Source of the DNA: Eubacterium sp.
GTDB lineage: Bacteria; Bacillota; Clostridia; Lachnospirales; Lachnospiraceae
Direction of reading: 5' to 3'
NCBI GenBank assembly: GCA_017938215.1
Contig: JAGBBZ010000017.1
Location: 1-64,000, forward strand
Length of the DNA: 64,000 bases
Shown: positions 41,358 to 50,500 of the stretch, in pieces
Numbering within the stretch: the stretch's first letter is position 1
How the letters are laid out: the number at the start of each line of letters is the position of its first letter
Made by a program: the position numbers and the translations under genes
Notes under the pieces: generated by a model
The model's database searches: none
What the model saw: the letters and a program-made list of their open reading frames with translations, nothing else
Told to the model about the DNA's origin: nothing

Positions 41358-42608
41358 ATGGCATTAAAGAAAAAGCCGGTAACCGGTATGAAAGATATTT
41401 TACCGAAGGAAATGGCGATCCGAGATTATGTCATCGGATTGATCAAAGAAACATATGGAACGTTTGGATTTTCATCCATTGAGACACCTTGTGTGGAGCA
41501 CATTGAGAGTCTTTCCAGTAAGCAGGGTGGTGAAAATGAAAAGCTGATTTTTAAGATTTTGAAACGCGGTGAGAAATTAAAATTAGATACCGCGAAGTGC
41601 GAAGCAGATTTAGTAGATAGCGGTCTTCGTTATGACTTGACGGTGCCACTTTCCCGTTATTATGCGAATAATGCCAACGAGCTCAATGCTCCCTTTAAGG
41701 CATTGCAGATGGGAAATGTATGGCGCGCAGAGCGCCCACAGCGTGGACGTTTTCGTCAGTTTATGCAGTGCGACATCGACATTCTTGGTGAGCCATCCAT
41801 CTTGGCAGAGATCGAGTTGATATTGGCAACAACCACATTGCTTGGTAGATTGGATTTTAAGAATTTTACCATTCGTATTAACAACCGTAAGATGCTGAAG
41901 GCAATGGCCACATACTGTGGATTTGAGCAAGACCAGCATGATAATGTATTTATCATTTTGGATAAGATGGATAAAATCGGCATGGACGGTGTCGAGGCAG
42001 AACTTTTGGAGGCCGGATATGCCAAGGATGCAGTGGACAAATGCATCGAGTTATTTCAAACGGTAACCAATGACATTGCCGGTGTGCGTTATTTGAAAGA
42101 TACATTGGGAGATGCATTGGAAGCTGGTGCGGCAGAAGATTTGGAAACCATCATTACCATGGTTGAGGATGTGAAGACGGCAGACTTTAAGATGTCCTTT
42201 GACCCAACTTTGGTACGAGGAATGGGTTACTATACAGGTCCAATCTTTGAGGTTTATATGGATGAGTTTGGCGGAGCTGTGGGTGGCGGTGGACGTTACG
42301 ATGAGATGATTGGTAAGTTCACGGGAAATGACACCTGTGCGGTAGGTTTTTCTGTAGGATTTGAGCGTATCGTTACATTGCTTTTGGAGCGCGACTTTGA
42401 AGTGCCTACAGCATCCAAAAAGAAAGCATATCTCATTGATAAAAAGGCTTCTCCAGAGTTGATGAAGGAAGTTTTGATGAAGGCAAAAGAAGAGAGAGAA
42501 GCTGGTTATAAAATCAGTATCAATATTATGAAGAAAAATAAGAAATTCCAGAAGGAGCTGTTGACAAAGGACGGCTATGAGGACATTCAGGAGTTTTTTG
42601 CAAACTAA
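41358..42608 (+). CDS. hisS: Histidyl-tRNA synthetase
   Basis: A 416-residue class II synthetase. Motif 2 reads WRAERPQRGRFRQFMQCDID, the histidine-binding signature LVRGMGYYTGPIFEVY is present near residue 285, and motif 3 is CAVGFSVGFERI. A C-terminal anticodon-binding domain follows. It charges tRNA-His. ATG 41358 follows GGAGG. It lies between hemZ and aspS; no T-box leader is present because the gap is only 21 bases. Confidence 0.97.
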   Translation: MALKKKPVTGMKDILPKEMAIRDYVIGLIKETYGTFGFSSIETPCVEHIESLSSKQGGENEKLIFKILKRGEKLKLDTAKCEADLVDSGLRYDLTVPLSRYYANNANELNAPFKALQMGNVWRAERPQRGRFRQFMQCDIDILGEPSILAEIELILATTTLLGRLDFKNFTIRINNRKMLKAMATYCGFEQDQHDNVFIILDKMDKIGMDGVEAELLEAGYAKDAVDKCIELFQTVTNDIAGVRYLKDTLGDALEAGAAEDLETIITMVEDVKTADFKMSFDPTLVRGMGYYTGPIFEVYMDEFGGAVGGGGRYDEMIGKFTGNDTCAVGFSVGFERIVTLLLERDFEVPTASKKKAYLIDKKASPELMKEVLMKAKEEREAGYKISINIMKKNKKFQKELLTKDGYEDIQEFFAN

Positions 42609-42625
42609 GTTAATGGAGGAAAACA

Positions 42626-44455
42626 ATGGCAGAATCAATGAAAGGTTTGACACGTACATGTCGATGTGCGGAGTTGACAACCAATGAAGTAGGACAAACC
42701 GTAACCGTAATGGGTTGGGTTCAGAAAAGTAGAAATAAAGGTGGAATCATTTTTGTCGATGTTCGCGATCGCTCTGGTATTATCCAGGTAATCTTCGAGG
42801 AGAGCGACACAGGAAAAGAAGGTTTCGAGAAAGCAACGAAGCTTCGTGCTGAATTTGTAGTAGCAGTTACCGGTGTTGTGGAGCATCGTTCTGGTGCTGT
42901 GAATGAAAATCTGGCGACAGGTGCCATCGAGGTTCGTGCAAAGGATATCCGTATTCTTTCCGAGTCTGAGACACCACCATTTCCAATCGAAGAGAACAGT
43001 AAGACAAAGGACGATCTTCGTCTTCGCTATCGTTACTTGGATTTAAGAAGACCGGATCTTCAGAGAAATCTTATTATGAGAAGCCAGGTGGCGACTCTTA
43101 CGAGACAGTTCTTGGCAGAAGAAGGGTTTTTGGAGATTGAGACTCCAATGCTGACAAAGTCAACACCAGAGGGAGCCAGAGACTACCTAGTACCAAGTCG
43201 TGTGCATCCGGGAAGCTTTTACGCTCTGCCACAGTCCCCACAGCTGTTTAAACAGTTGTTGATGTGCTCTGGGTATGATCGTTATTTCCAGATTGCAAAA
43301 TGTTTCCGTGACGAGGATCTTCGTGCCGACCGTCAGCCGGAATTTACCCAGATCGATATGGAGCTTTCTTTTGTGGATGTGGACGATGTCATTGATGTCA
43401 ATGAACGCTTGATCCAGAAAATTTTCAAAGATGTTATTGGTGTGGATGTGCCGTTGCCATTGCCACGTATGACATGGCAGGAAGCCATGGACCGTTTTGG
43501 TTCCGATAAGCCAGACACACGTTTTGACATGGAATTGCAGGATGTGACAGAGGTTGTGAAAAGCTGTGGCTTTGGCGTGTTTACAGGAGCTATCGAAAAC
43601 GGCGGTTCCGTTCGTGGTATCAATGCCAAGGGACAGGGGGCGATGCCTCGTAAGAAGATAGATGCATTGGTTGATTTTGCGAAGGAATATGGTGCTAAAG
43701 GTCTTGCATATCTTTGTGTCAATGAGGATGGAACTTACAAATCTTCTTTTGCAAAATTTATGACAGAAGAAGAACTGGATGCGTTAGTAAAGGCCATGGC
43801 AGGTGAGCCGGGAGATCTCCTTCTCTTTGCTGCAGATAAAAATAAAGTTGTATATGACGTACTTGGAAATCTTCGTCTTGAGCTTGCTAGAAAGATGGAG
43901 CTTTTGGATAAGAATGTATATAATTTCCTTTGGGTAACAGAATTCCCATTGTTGGAGTATAACGAGGATATGGGACGTTATCAGGCAATGCATCATCCAT
44001 TTACCATGCCAATGGAAGAGGATTTGGAGTACATTGATACGGATCCGGGAAGAGTACGTGCAAAAGCATACGATATCGTATTGAACGGTACCGAGCTTGG
44101 CGGTGGTTCGGTTCGTATCCACCAAAATGATATTCAGGAAAAAATGTTTGAATGTCTCGGATTTTCAAAGGAAAGTGCATACGAGCAGTTTGGTTTCTTG
44201 CTAAATGCATTTAAGTATGGAGTGCCACCTCATGCAGGACTAGCCTATGGTTTGGATCGTTTGATTATGTTGATGGCGAAGGAAGATAGCATTCGTGAAG
44301 TAATTGCCTTCCCGAAAGTAAAGGATGCATCTTGTATTATGACAGATGCGCCGAATCTGGTGGATGAAAAGCAGTTAGAAGAACTTGGAATCGATATTGC
44401 ACCAGAAGTTCTTGCGAAAATGCAGGCAGCAGATGCCGAAGAAGTAACAGAATAA
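42626..44455 (+). CDS. aspS: Aspartyl-tRNA synthetase
   Basis: A 609-residue bacterial-type class II synthetase: N-terminal OB-fold anticodon domain (VMGWVQKSRNKGGIIFVDVR), catalytic motifs FRDEDLRADRQPEFTQID (motif 2) and GLAYGLDRLIML (motif 3), with the bacterial GAD insertion between about 290 and 410. It charges tRNA-Asp, or also tRNA-Asn if the organism uses the GatCAB route, which cannot be judged here. SD GGAGG precedes the ATG; last gene of the rel operon. Confidence 0.97.
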   Translation: MAESMKGLTRTCRCAELTTNEVGQTVTVMGWVQKSRNKGGIIFVDVRDRSGIIQVIFEESDTGKEGFEKATKLRAEFVVAVTGVVEHRSGAVNENLATGAIEVRAKDIRILSESETPPFPIEENSKTKDDLRLRYRYLDLRRPDLQRNLIMRSQVATLTRQFLAEEGFLEIETPMLTKSTPEGARDYLVPSRVHPGSFYALPQSPQLFKQLLMCSGYDRYFQIAKCFRDEDLRADRQPEFTQIDMELSFVDVDDVIDVNERLIQKIFKDVIGVDVPLPLPRMTWQEAMDRFGSDKPDTRFDMELQDVTEVVKSCGFGVFTGAIENGGSVRGINAKGQGAMPRKKIDALVDFAKEYGAKGLAYLCVNEDGTYKSSFAKFMTEEELDALVKAMAGEPGDLLLFAADKNKVVYDVLGNLRLELARKMELLDKNVYNFLWVTEFPLLEYNEDMGRYQAMHHPFTMPMEEDLEYIDTDPGRVRAKAYDIVLNGTELGGGSVRIHQNDIQEKMFECLGFSKESAYEQFGFLLNAFKYGVPPHAGLAYGLDRLIMLMAKEDSIREVIAFPKVKDASCIMTDAPNLVDEKQLEELGIDIAPEVLAKMQAADAEEVTE

Positions 44456-44494
44456 TAAATGCGAAATGAAATATAAATTTAGGAGGTAGGAAAC

Positions 44495-45532
44495 GTGAGT
44501 GTAACAACAAGTAAATTCGGAGTAACAAAGGATGGAGCAGAGGTAACACAGTACAGCATTGAGAACAAAAACGGAATGAAAGCAGATTTCATCAACTATG
44601 GTGCTAACATTGTACGTTTGTATGTGCCAGACAAAGATGGGAAACTAGAGGATATCGTTCTTGGTTTTGATGATGTAGCTGGATACGAAGTAAATGGATG
44701 CTTTTTCGGTTCCTTTATCGGAAGACATGGAAACCGTATCGGAGATGCGAAATTTGAGTTGAATGGTACAACCTATGAGTTGGAGAAAAATGATGGCAAC
44801 AACAATCTTCATGGTGGTACACCAGGATATAATAAAGTAATGTATGATGCAACAACGACGGAAAATAGTGTAACATTTTCTCGTGTAAGTCCGGATATGG
44901 AGCAGGGCTATCCGGGAAATCTTGATCTTGCAGTAACCTATACATTGACAGATGATAACGAGCTTTCCATCACCTACAAGGCGACATCTGACAAGGATAC
45001 TCTTTGTAATGTGACAAACCACTCTTACTTCAACTTGAAGGGACATAATGGTGGTGAGATTACAGATCACTATGTATGGATCAAGGCAAATGGTTTTACC
45101 GAGACGAGTGACGATTTGATTCCAAATGGAAATATTGTCGATGTTACCGGAACCCCAATGGATTTCCGTGAGAAAAAGACCATTGGTCAGGATATCGAAG
45201 CGGAGTACAAGCCATTGATTATCGCAGGTGGATATGATCACAACTATGCTCTTGATAAAGAGGCAGGTAAAGTGGAAAAAGTGGCAGAGTTATCCGAGGA
45301 AACATCCGGACGTACCATGGAAGTGTACACAGATCTTCCGGGAATGCAGCTGTACACAGGAAACTTTATTGTAAAAGAGGACGGAAAAGAAGGCGTAGAG
45401 TACACGAAGAGAACGGGGGTATGTTTTGAAACTCAATTCTTCCCGAACTCCGTAAATGTACCATCCTTTGATTCTTGCGTAATCAAGGCAGGAGAGACGT
45501 TTACAAGTACAACCATTTATAAGTTTTGTTAA
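44495..45532 (+). CDS. galM: Aldose 1-epimerase (galactose mutarotase)
   Basis: A 345-residue beta-sandwich enzyme that interconverts alpha and beta anomers of galactose or glucose. The catalytic region shows RHGNRI, NLHGG, TNHSYFNLKG (catalytic His) and the late GVCFETQFFPNS with the catalytic Glu. GTG 44495 follows AGGAGG. It is separated from aspS by only 39 bases and may be partly co-transcribed; no other Leloir-pathway gene is adjacent. Confidence 0.94.
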   Translation: MSVTTSKFGVTKDGAEVTQYSIENKNGMKADFINYGANIVRLYVPDKDGKLEDIVLGFDDVAGYEVNGCFFGSFIGRHGNRIGDAKFELNGTTYELEKNDGNNNLHGGTPGYNKVMYDATTTENSVTFSRVSPDMEQGYPGNLDLAVTYTLTDDNELSITYKATSDKDTLCNVTNHSYFNLKGHNGGEITDHYVWIKANGFTETSDDLIPNGNIVDVTGTPMDFREKKTIGQDIEAEYKPLIIAGGYDHNYALDKEAGKVEKVAELSEETSGRTMEVYTDLPGMQLYTGNFIVKEDGKEGVEYTKRTGVCFETQFFPNSVNVPSFDSCVIKAGETFTSTTIYKFC

Positions 45533-45550
45533 TTCTTTGTAGCTGACAGA

Positions 45551-45635
45551 GCGAGCCAGCGTGTCTGGTTCGCACCTGTTGGTTTTGCGAATTTTGAATA
45601 ACCAAACAGGATGTGGGCGAATACTATAAAGATGA
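45551..45635. other. Two consecutive hairpins between galM and the next gene
   Basis: GCGAGCCAG (45551-45559) pairs with CTGGTTCGC (45565-45573). A second stem, CCTGTTGGTT, pairs with AACCAAACAGG about 15 bases later, with one bulge. Neither is followed by a T-run, so a structured leader or weak terminator is possible; no known RNA family is recognised. Confidence 0.4.
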
Positions 45636-45660
45636 GGAAGATAACAAAAGGAGAAACAAT

Positions 45661-46086
45661 GTGAAGAGTGTGTTAGGGAAACTGATTCAAAAAGAGTTTG
45701 GGAGAAATAAATATAAAATGTATTGTGATAAGCTGGAGCAAAAAGAATGTATGGATATTTTTTGTGATATTTATTTTGATTTGATAAAAGTATCTGAGGA
45801 AAAACGGAGTGCCAAATTGGTGCACTTGTTAAAAACAGTTCAGCTTTCTGTAAAAATCAGTCAGATATTTTTGTACATCACAGTTGCGTATGCATTGGCG
45901 GCGATACGATTAGTGACCATGTCATTGACGGTGGAGTACAAAGTGTGTGCCATCATATTATTAACAAGCGTGTACATTTATAAGTTTGTCGAGTATATAA
46001 AAAATCGATATTGCACCCGGGATGTGCGACTGGTTTTAATTTATAAAACAGCATTGTTTCATTTACTATCAGACGAAGGAAAATAG
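45661..46086 (+). CDS. Small membrane protein, unrecognised
   Basis: A 141-residue protein that I do not recognise. It has a charged N-terminal ~65 residues followed by two hydrophobic helices (about 70-90 and 95-117) and a short basic tail, so both ends probably lie in the cytoplasm. GTG 45661 is preceded by AAAGGAG at 8 bases; upstream GTG 45613 in the same frame has no SD. It is 7 bases ahead of the CHR transporter gene, and co-expression is likely. Confidence 0.65.
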   Translation: MKSVLGKLIQKEFGRNKYKMYCDKLEQKECMDIFCDIYFDLIKVSEEKRSAKLVHLLKTVQLSVKISQIFLYITVAYALAAIRLVTMSLTVEYKVCAIILLTSVYIYKFVEYIKNRYCTRDVRLVLIYKTALFHLLSDEGK

Positions 46087-46093
46087 AAAAAAT

Positions 46094-47536
46094 ATGAAAA
46101 AACAGTTAGGACTAATTGTATCTATGCTCAAGGTCGGAGTAATCGGCTTTGGTGGAGGAAATGCATTGATTCCTGTAATACAACAGGAAGTAGTAGAAGA
46201 AAATAAGTATATTACTCAGGAAGAGTACGAAAAGGATATTGTAGCTGCGACACTGACGCCGGGAGCACTTCCTGTAGAGATTGCGTCAGGCGTAGGAAAA
46301 CAGATGTGTGGCATGAAAGGAATGATTCTTGGTGGTGTTTTGATGGCATTTCCGGGAGCACTTATTACCGTACTGCTAATGGCTGGAATGAGCATGGTAA
46401 GTGATCAAGTGTTATCTCAGATTCAATATGCATCTATTGGAATAACAGCATTTATCATGTGTCTGCTGACGGAATATATTCGAGGAACGTTTGAACAATA
46501 TAAAGGGCGACCAAAGACAACGGGAAAAGCATTTTTAGTCTGTCTTGCGGTGTTTCTTTTAACGGCAGGGAAGAATTTGTATCGAATTTTTCAGATTGAT
46601 GCGACACCGATATTTAGTATTTCTACAATAGACATGCTTGCAATTGCCTTTTTCGGAATATTGGTGACGGATTGTAAGTTCACGTGGCAAAATTTGTTAC
46701 CTGCAGGAATTATATCTGGTATTTACCTACTTTGTATTGGAAAAGCGGGTGTGATAGATAATGACATCGTGACATGGGTGATTCGTGTGGTTATGATTGT
46801 TATGTCTGTTTATAGTTTGAAGAAAAGTCGCGTGAAGAAAATGAAAAGATCAAAAAAACTATTATTTCCATTGATTAAGGAAACGACGATATGGCTTGTC
46901 TTCGCGATGCTATGCAGTATTCCGGCTATCGTTTTGGTAGGTGGCGAAACGATTGTTTTCGTGGTAAAAGGATTGTTTTCTTCTTTGATTTCATTTGGCG
47001 GGGGAGATGCGTATCTGACCATTGCAGATGGATTGTTTGTGCCGGATTACATAGATGAAACTACCTTTTATAATAATTTAGTACTTTTAGTAAATGTTTT
47101 ACCTGGTTCGATTTTGTGTAAAACATTGTCGGGAGTCGGATATGCTTATGGCATGGAAGTTGTAGGAAATCAGATGGCTGGTTTTTCTATGGCACTTTCC
47201 GGTTTTGTATGCAGTGTGGCTGCCTCCTGTGGCGTATTTGGTGTTGTGTATCATTTGTATGAGTACTTGGAAGGAATTGAAATTTTTATCAATATAAAAA
47301 AATCCATAAAAGTAATTGTGTCCGGCATGCTTATGACGGTAATGAGTGGTTTGATCCAAAGTTGTATGTCCATTGGAAAGAACGCATCATATCCATGGTT
47401 CACAATTTTGCTTATGGTGTTTGCAATATATGGACTAAACGTATTTTTGTTTCGGAAAGCAAAATGTAAAAATCTAGTTCTGATTGGCATGAGTTTAGTA
47501 TTGTCAATGGGGATTTGCAATGTGATGGGAATCTGA
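46094..47536 (+). CDS. Chromate (CHR) family transporter, two-domain
   Basis: A 480-residue membrane protein with two homologous halves. The first half has GVIGFGGGNALIPVI and TPGALPVEIASGVG; the second has ISFGGGDAYLTIADG and LPGSILCKTLSGVGY. These repeated FGGG...P-G motifs define the CHR superfamily. Members export chromate, but in gut anaerobes the physiological substrate is unknown. The link between halves (~40 basic residues around 245-260) is cytoplasmic. The SD is weak, consistent with coupling to the small membrane protein upstream. Confidence 0.87.
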   Translation: MKKQLGLIVSMLKVGVIGFGGGNALIPVIQQEVVEENKYITQEEYEKDIVAATLTPGALPVEIASGVGKQMCGMKGMILGGVLMAFPGALITVLLMAGMSMVSDQVLSQIQYASIGITAFIMCLLTEYIRGTFEQYKGRPKTTGKAFLVCLAVFLLTAGKNLYRIFQIDATPIFSISTIDMLAIAFFGILVTDCKFTWQNLLPAGIISGIYLLCIGKAGVIDNDIVTWVIRVVMIVMSVYSLKKSRVKKMKRSKKLLFPLIKETTIWLVFAMLCSIPAIVLVGGETIVFVVKGLFSSLISFGGGDAYLTIADGLFVPDYIDETTFYNNLVLLVNVLPGSILCKTLSGVGYAYGMEVVGNQMAGFSMALSGFVCSVAASCGVFGVVYHLYEYLEGIEIFINIKKSIKVIVSGMLMTVMSGLIQSCMSIGKNASYPWFTILLMVFAIYGLNVFLFRKAKCKNLVLIGMSLVLSMGICNVMGI

Positions 47537-47553
47537 AAGGAAGGCGTGATACT

Positions 47554-50500
47554 ATGAAGGAGAAATTGATCAAATTTTTATCAAAAATTGGTAAAAAGCA
47601 CAAAAAACTTGTTGTACCAATTATGGCATTGATGGTTGTTTTTCTTACAATTTACCATGCAATTCGTAAGTTTTTCTTTGATGTAAGATATCACAAGGCT
47701 CGAATGAGAACTTTGACAGCTTTGACATCATTGGCTGTGGTATTTGCGTTAATTGTTTTACCATCATTGGCGGAACAAGGGGGAGAAAACGAAGAAATTG
47801 TATATGTAGAAGAAGGAGCAGAACAAACACCAAGTGAGGATGTGAAGGAGCAGACCGGGGAACTTGCAGTGGAAGAAGCTCCCAATGAAGAAGCTAAGTC
47901 ACAAGAAGTTGTGACAGAAGAGAAAGCGACAGAAGGTACACCAGAAAATACGATGGAGAAGGTGCCAGAAGAGCTTGCAAAGACTCAGGATGATGAAAAT
48001 GAGATTGCATATATTGAAGAGGAAGTGGAAAAGGAAAATGACGATGATTCCATTACGTATGAGGAGACAAAAACACCGGAAAAACGTGTGGAATCTAGTA
48101 TCCGTACATATAAAGAGACAAAAAATGACACGCCTCTAACAATTACCAATCCCTCATTGAGCTTAGATAAATCTGGGACAATAAATGCAACCTATGGAAA
48201 AATTGCAGAAGCGGATGCGGATATTACCGTGACCGCAACGGCAGGAGATGCAGAGGGAACTACTACGTTTGAATATTTGTGGAAAGTAAAGGATGAATCA
48301 TCAGCAGAGGCGGTGAATGCGTCTGGTGAAAATAATAAAGCGACGTATTCCGTGCCAAGAGATATCGCTGCCGGAACCTATGAGTTTTCTTGTGTGGTAA
48401 CAGCAACACGCTCCCTGGGTGGAAAAGTGGCAAGTGTTAAGGAAACCAGCGATTCTGTTACTGTGCAAGTAGATCGAGCACCATTACAGCAGACATTGAA
48501 GGATACACCGAAGGAAGTACTTTCTTATGATTTGTCAGATGTGTATTACGATGGAAAGGCACATGGAATTGGTGCTACAAAGACAAGTGCGTACGATGGA
48601 ATTGGTGAAATTACTGTTACATATGAAGATGGTGAAGGGGAGAAGAGTCAGGAGAAACCAAAAAAAGTTGGTGATTATACGGTTACCGTGACGGTGGCGC
48701 AGGGTGTAAATTATGAAGCCGCTTCGGATGCGGTTACTTTGGGAACCTTGACCATTAAATATTGGAAACCAGAGGGAACATATTCAATTGATGGAAAAGT
48801 AAGTGGCACAGACAAAGAGTCAAAGGAATGGTACAAAGAGAGTGTTATGATTTGTCCACCAAGTGGTTGTTTGATTTCGAAAACACAGAGCGATTTTGCG
48901 GAGTCTCTTGTATATGCCGAAGGCAAACACTCTGTGGACAAAGTATACTTCCAGAAAAATCCAGAAGGATATATATCGGAACCAGTTGTTTTAGAGAAGG
49001 AAATTAATATCGATACAACAGAGCCAACGGTATCGATTGAGTTTGAGGCGGATGCAGTAAAAAGCGTATTGTATCGAATGACAGGAAGTGGAAGCGCATT
49101 CCGTGAGAATCAGAAGGTATCGGTTACGGCAGAAGATGGTGCAAGTGGGGTAAAAGCGATTTATTATTATTCCACAACCGAGGGTGCTGTGGACTATCGA
49201 AATATCAGTGATAGTCAGTGGAAAACATATGAAGAGTTTAATATTACAGCAACAAAAGCGGAAAGTACCAATTATTACATTTACGCCAAAGCAGTGGATT
49301 ATGCTGGAAACATTGGTTATGCTTCCAATGAGGATGTAGTGTTAGATAGTGTTGCACCAGAGTATTCTGTGGATGGCAATGTGATTAGTAGTGATAAAAA
49401 ATACGTTGCCGATGAAAAAACATTGAAAGTAACAGATGCAAATTTGGCAACAATCAGTGTAAAACGAGCAGATTCAGCGGATGCCGATAGCTCAGCAGCA
49501 AGTGATGTGCTTCCAGCATATGACATTATCGAGAAGGATGGGACAAAATCGGCGACAGTAAGTCTCCCGGCGCCAAAGGATACTGGTGGCGTGTACAAAT
49601 ATTTTGTGACAGCATATGATGCCAGTGGAAACTCTGCTGGAATTGCTATTGTCATGGTGGATCCAGTGTCGGATGTGACAGTGACAGAACTTCGTTTTGC
49701 GGATCAGGTGTATGGCTATGAGGATGATAGCATTGATGCAGCAAGTTTTACATGTACGAAGGCTGCCGGTTATACTGAGCCAACGGAGCCTAACATAACA
49801 AGTGTTGAGATTTTACAGACGGAAGGAACGGATTATGAGGCATTTACGGTTGTGGATGGAACGAAGATAAAACCGGTAAATCGCCTGCATGCAGGTTCCT
49901 ATACCGCGAAGGTGAGAATTCATTATAATGAGGATTCTACGATTTTGAGCACTTGCTCAATCAAAGTGGAAAAAGCTCAGTTAAATGCGGAATATCGTGG
50001 ACAAGATGTGTGGTATAACACAATGAATCCAGATTTTTCAAACTACATTTATATCACAGGATTCAAGTACGATGAATCGCCAAGTAATCCGGAAAATATG
50101 CCATATGAGTACATTGCCCCTGTGATTACAAACTTTACTGGTCCTGCGGTGGAACTTGGTGTTCATAAGATGACATTGGGTGGTGGTTTGGCGTCGGATT
50201 ACGAATTTGCATATACAGATGGGTATATGCGTATACTAAGACGTGAAAGCGATCGTTATTCCATTCATGGAACGAAGGGAAGTTTGTTGGCGGATGAGGA
50301 CAATGCATATTGGTACACAGATGCTGAGATTTCAATTGTTCCGGATGAGGGCTATATGCTTTCACAAGATGATACAGATTCGGAATCCTTTACAGAACAA
50401 GGCTTTGTTTTGGATGCAGATGTGCAGAAGACAACGTTCCAATTCTTTGTGAAAAATATTGCAACGGGTGAAATTTCACAAGCGATGTTGTTTACTTACG

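Noticed and set aside
42051..42680. Open frame of 209 codons antisense to hisS and the start of aspS
   Set aside because: Covers two confidently identified synthetase genes on the other strand and has no plausible start.
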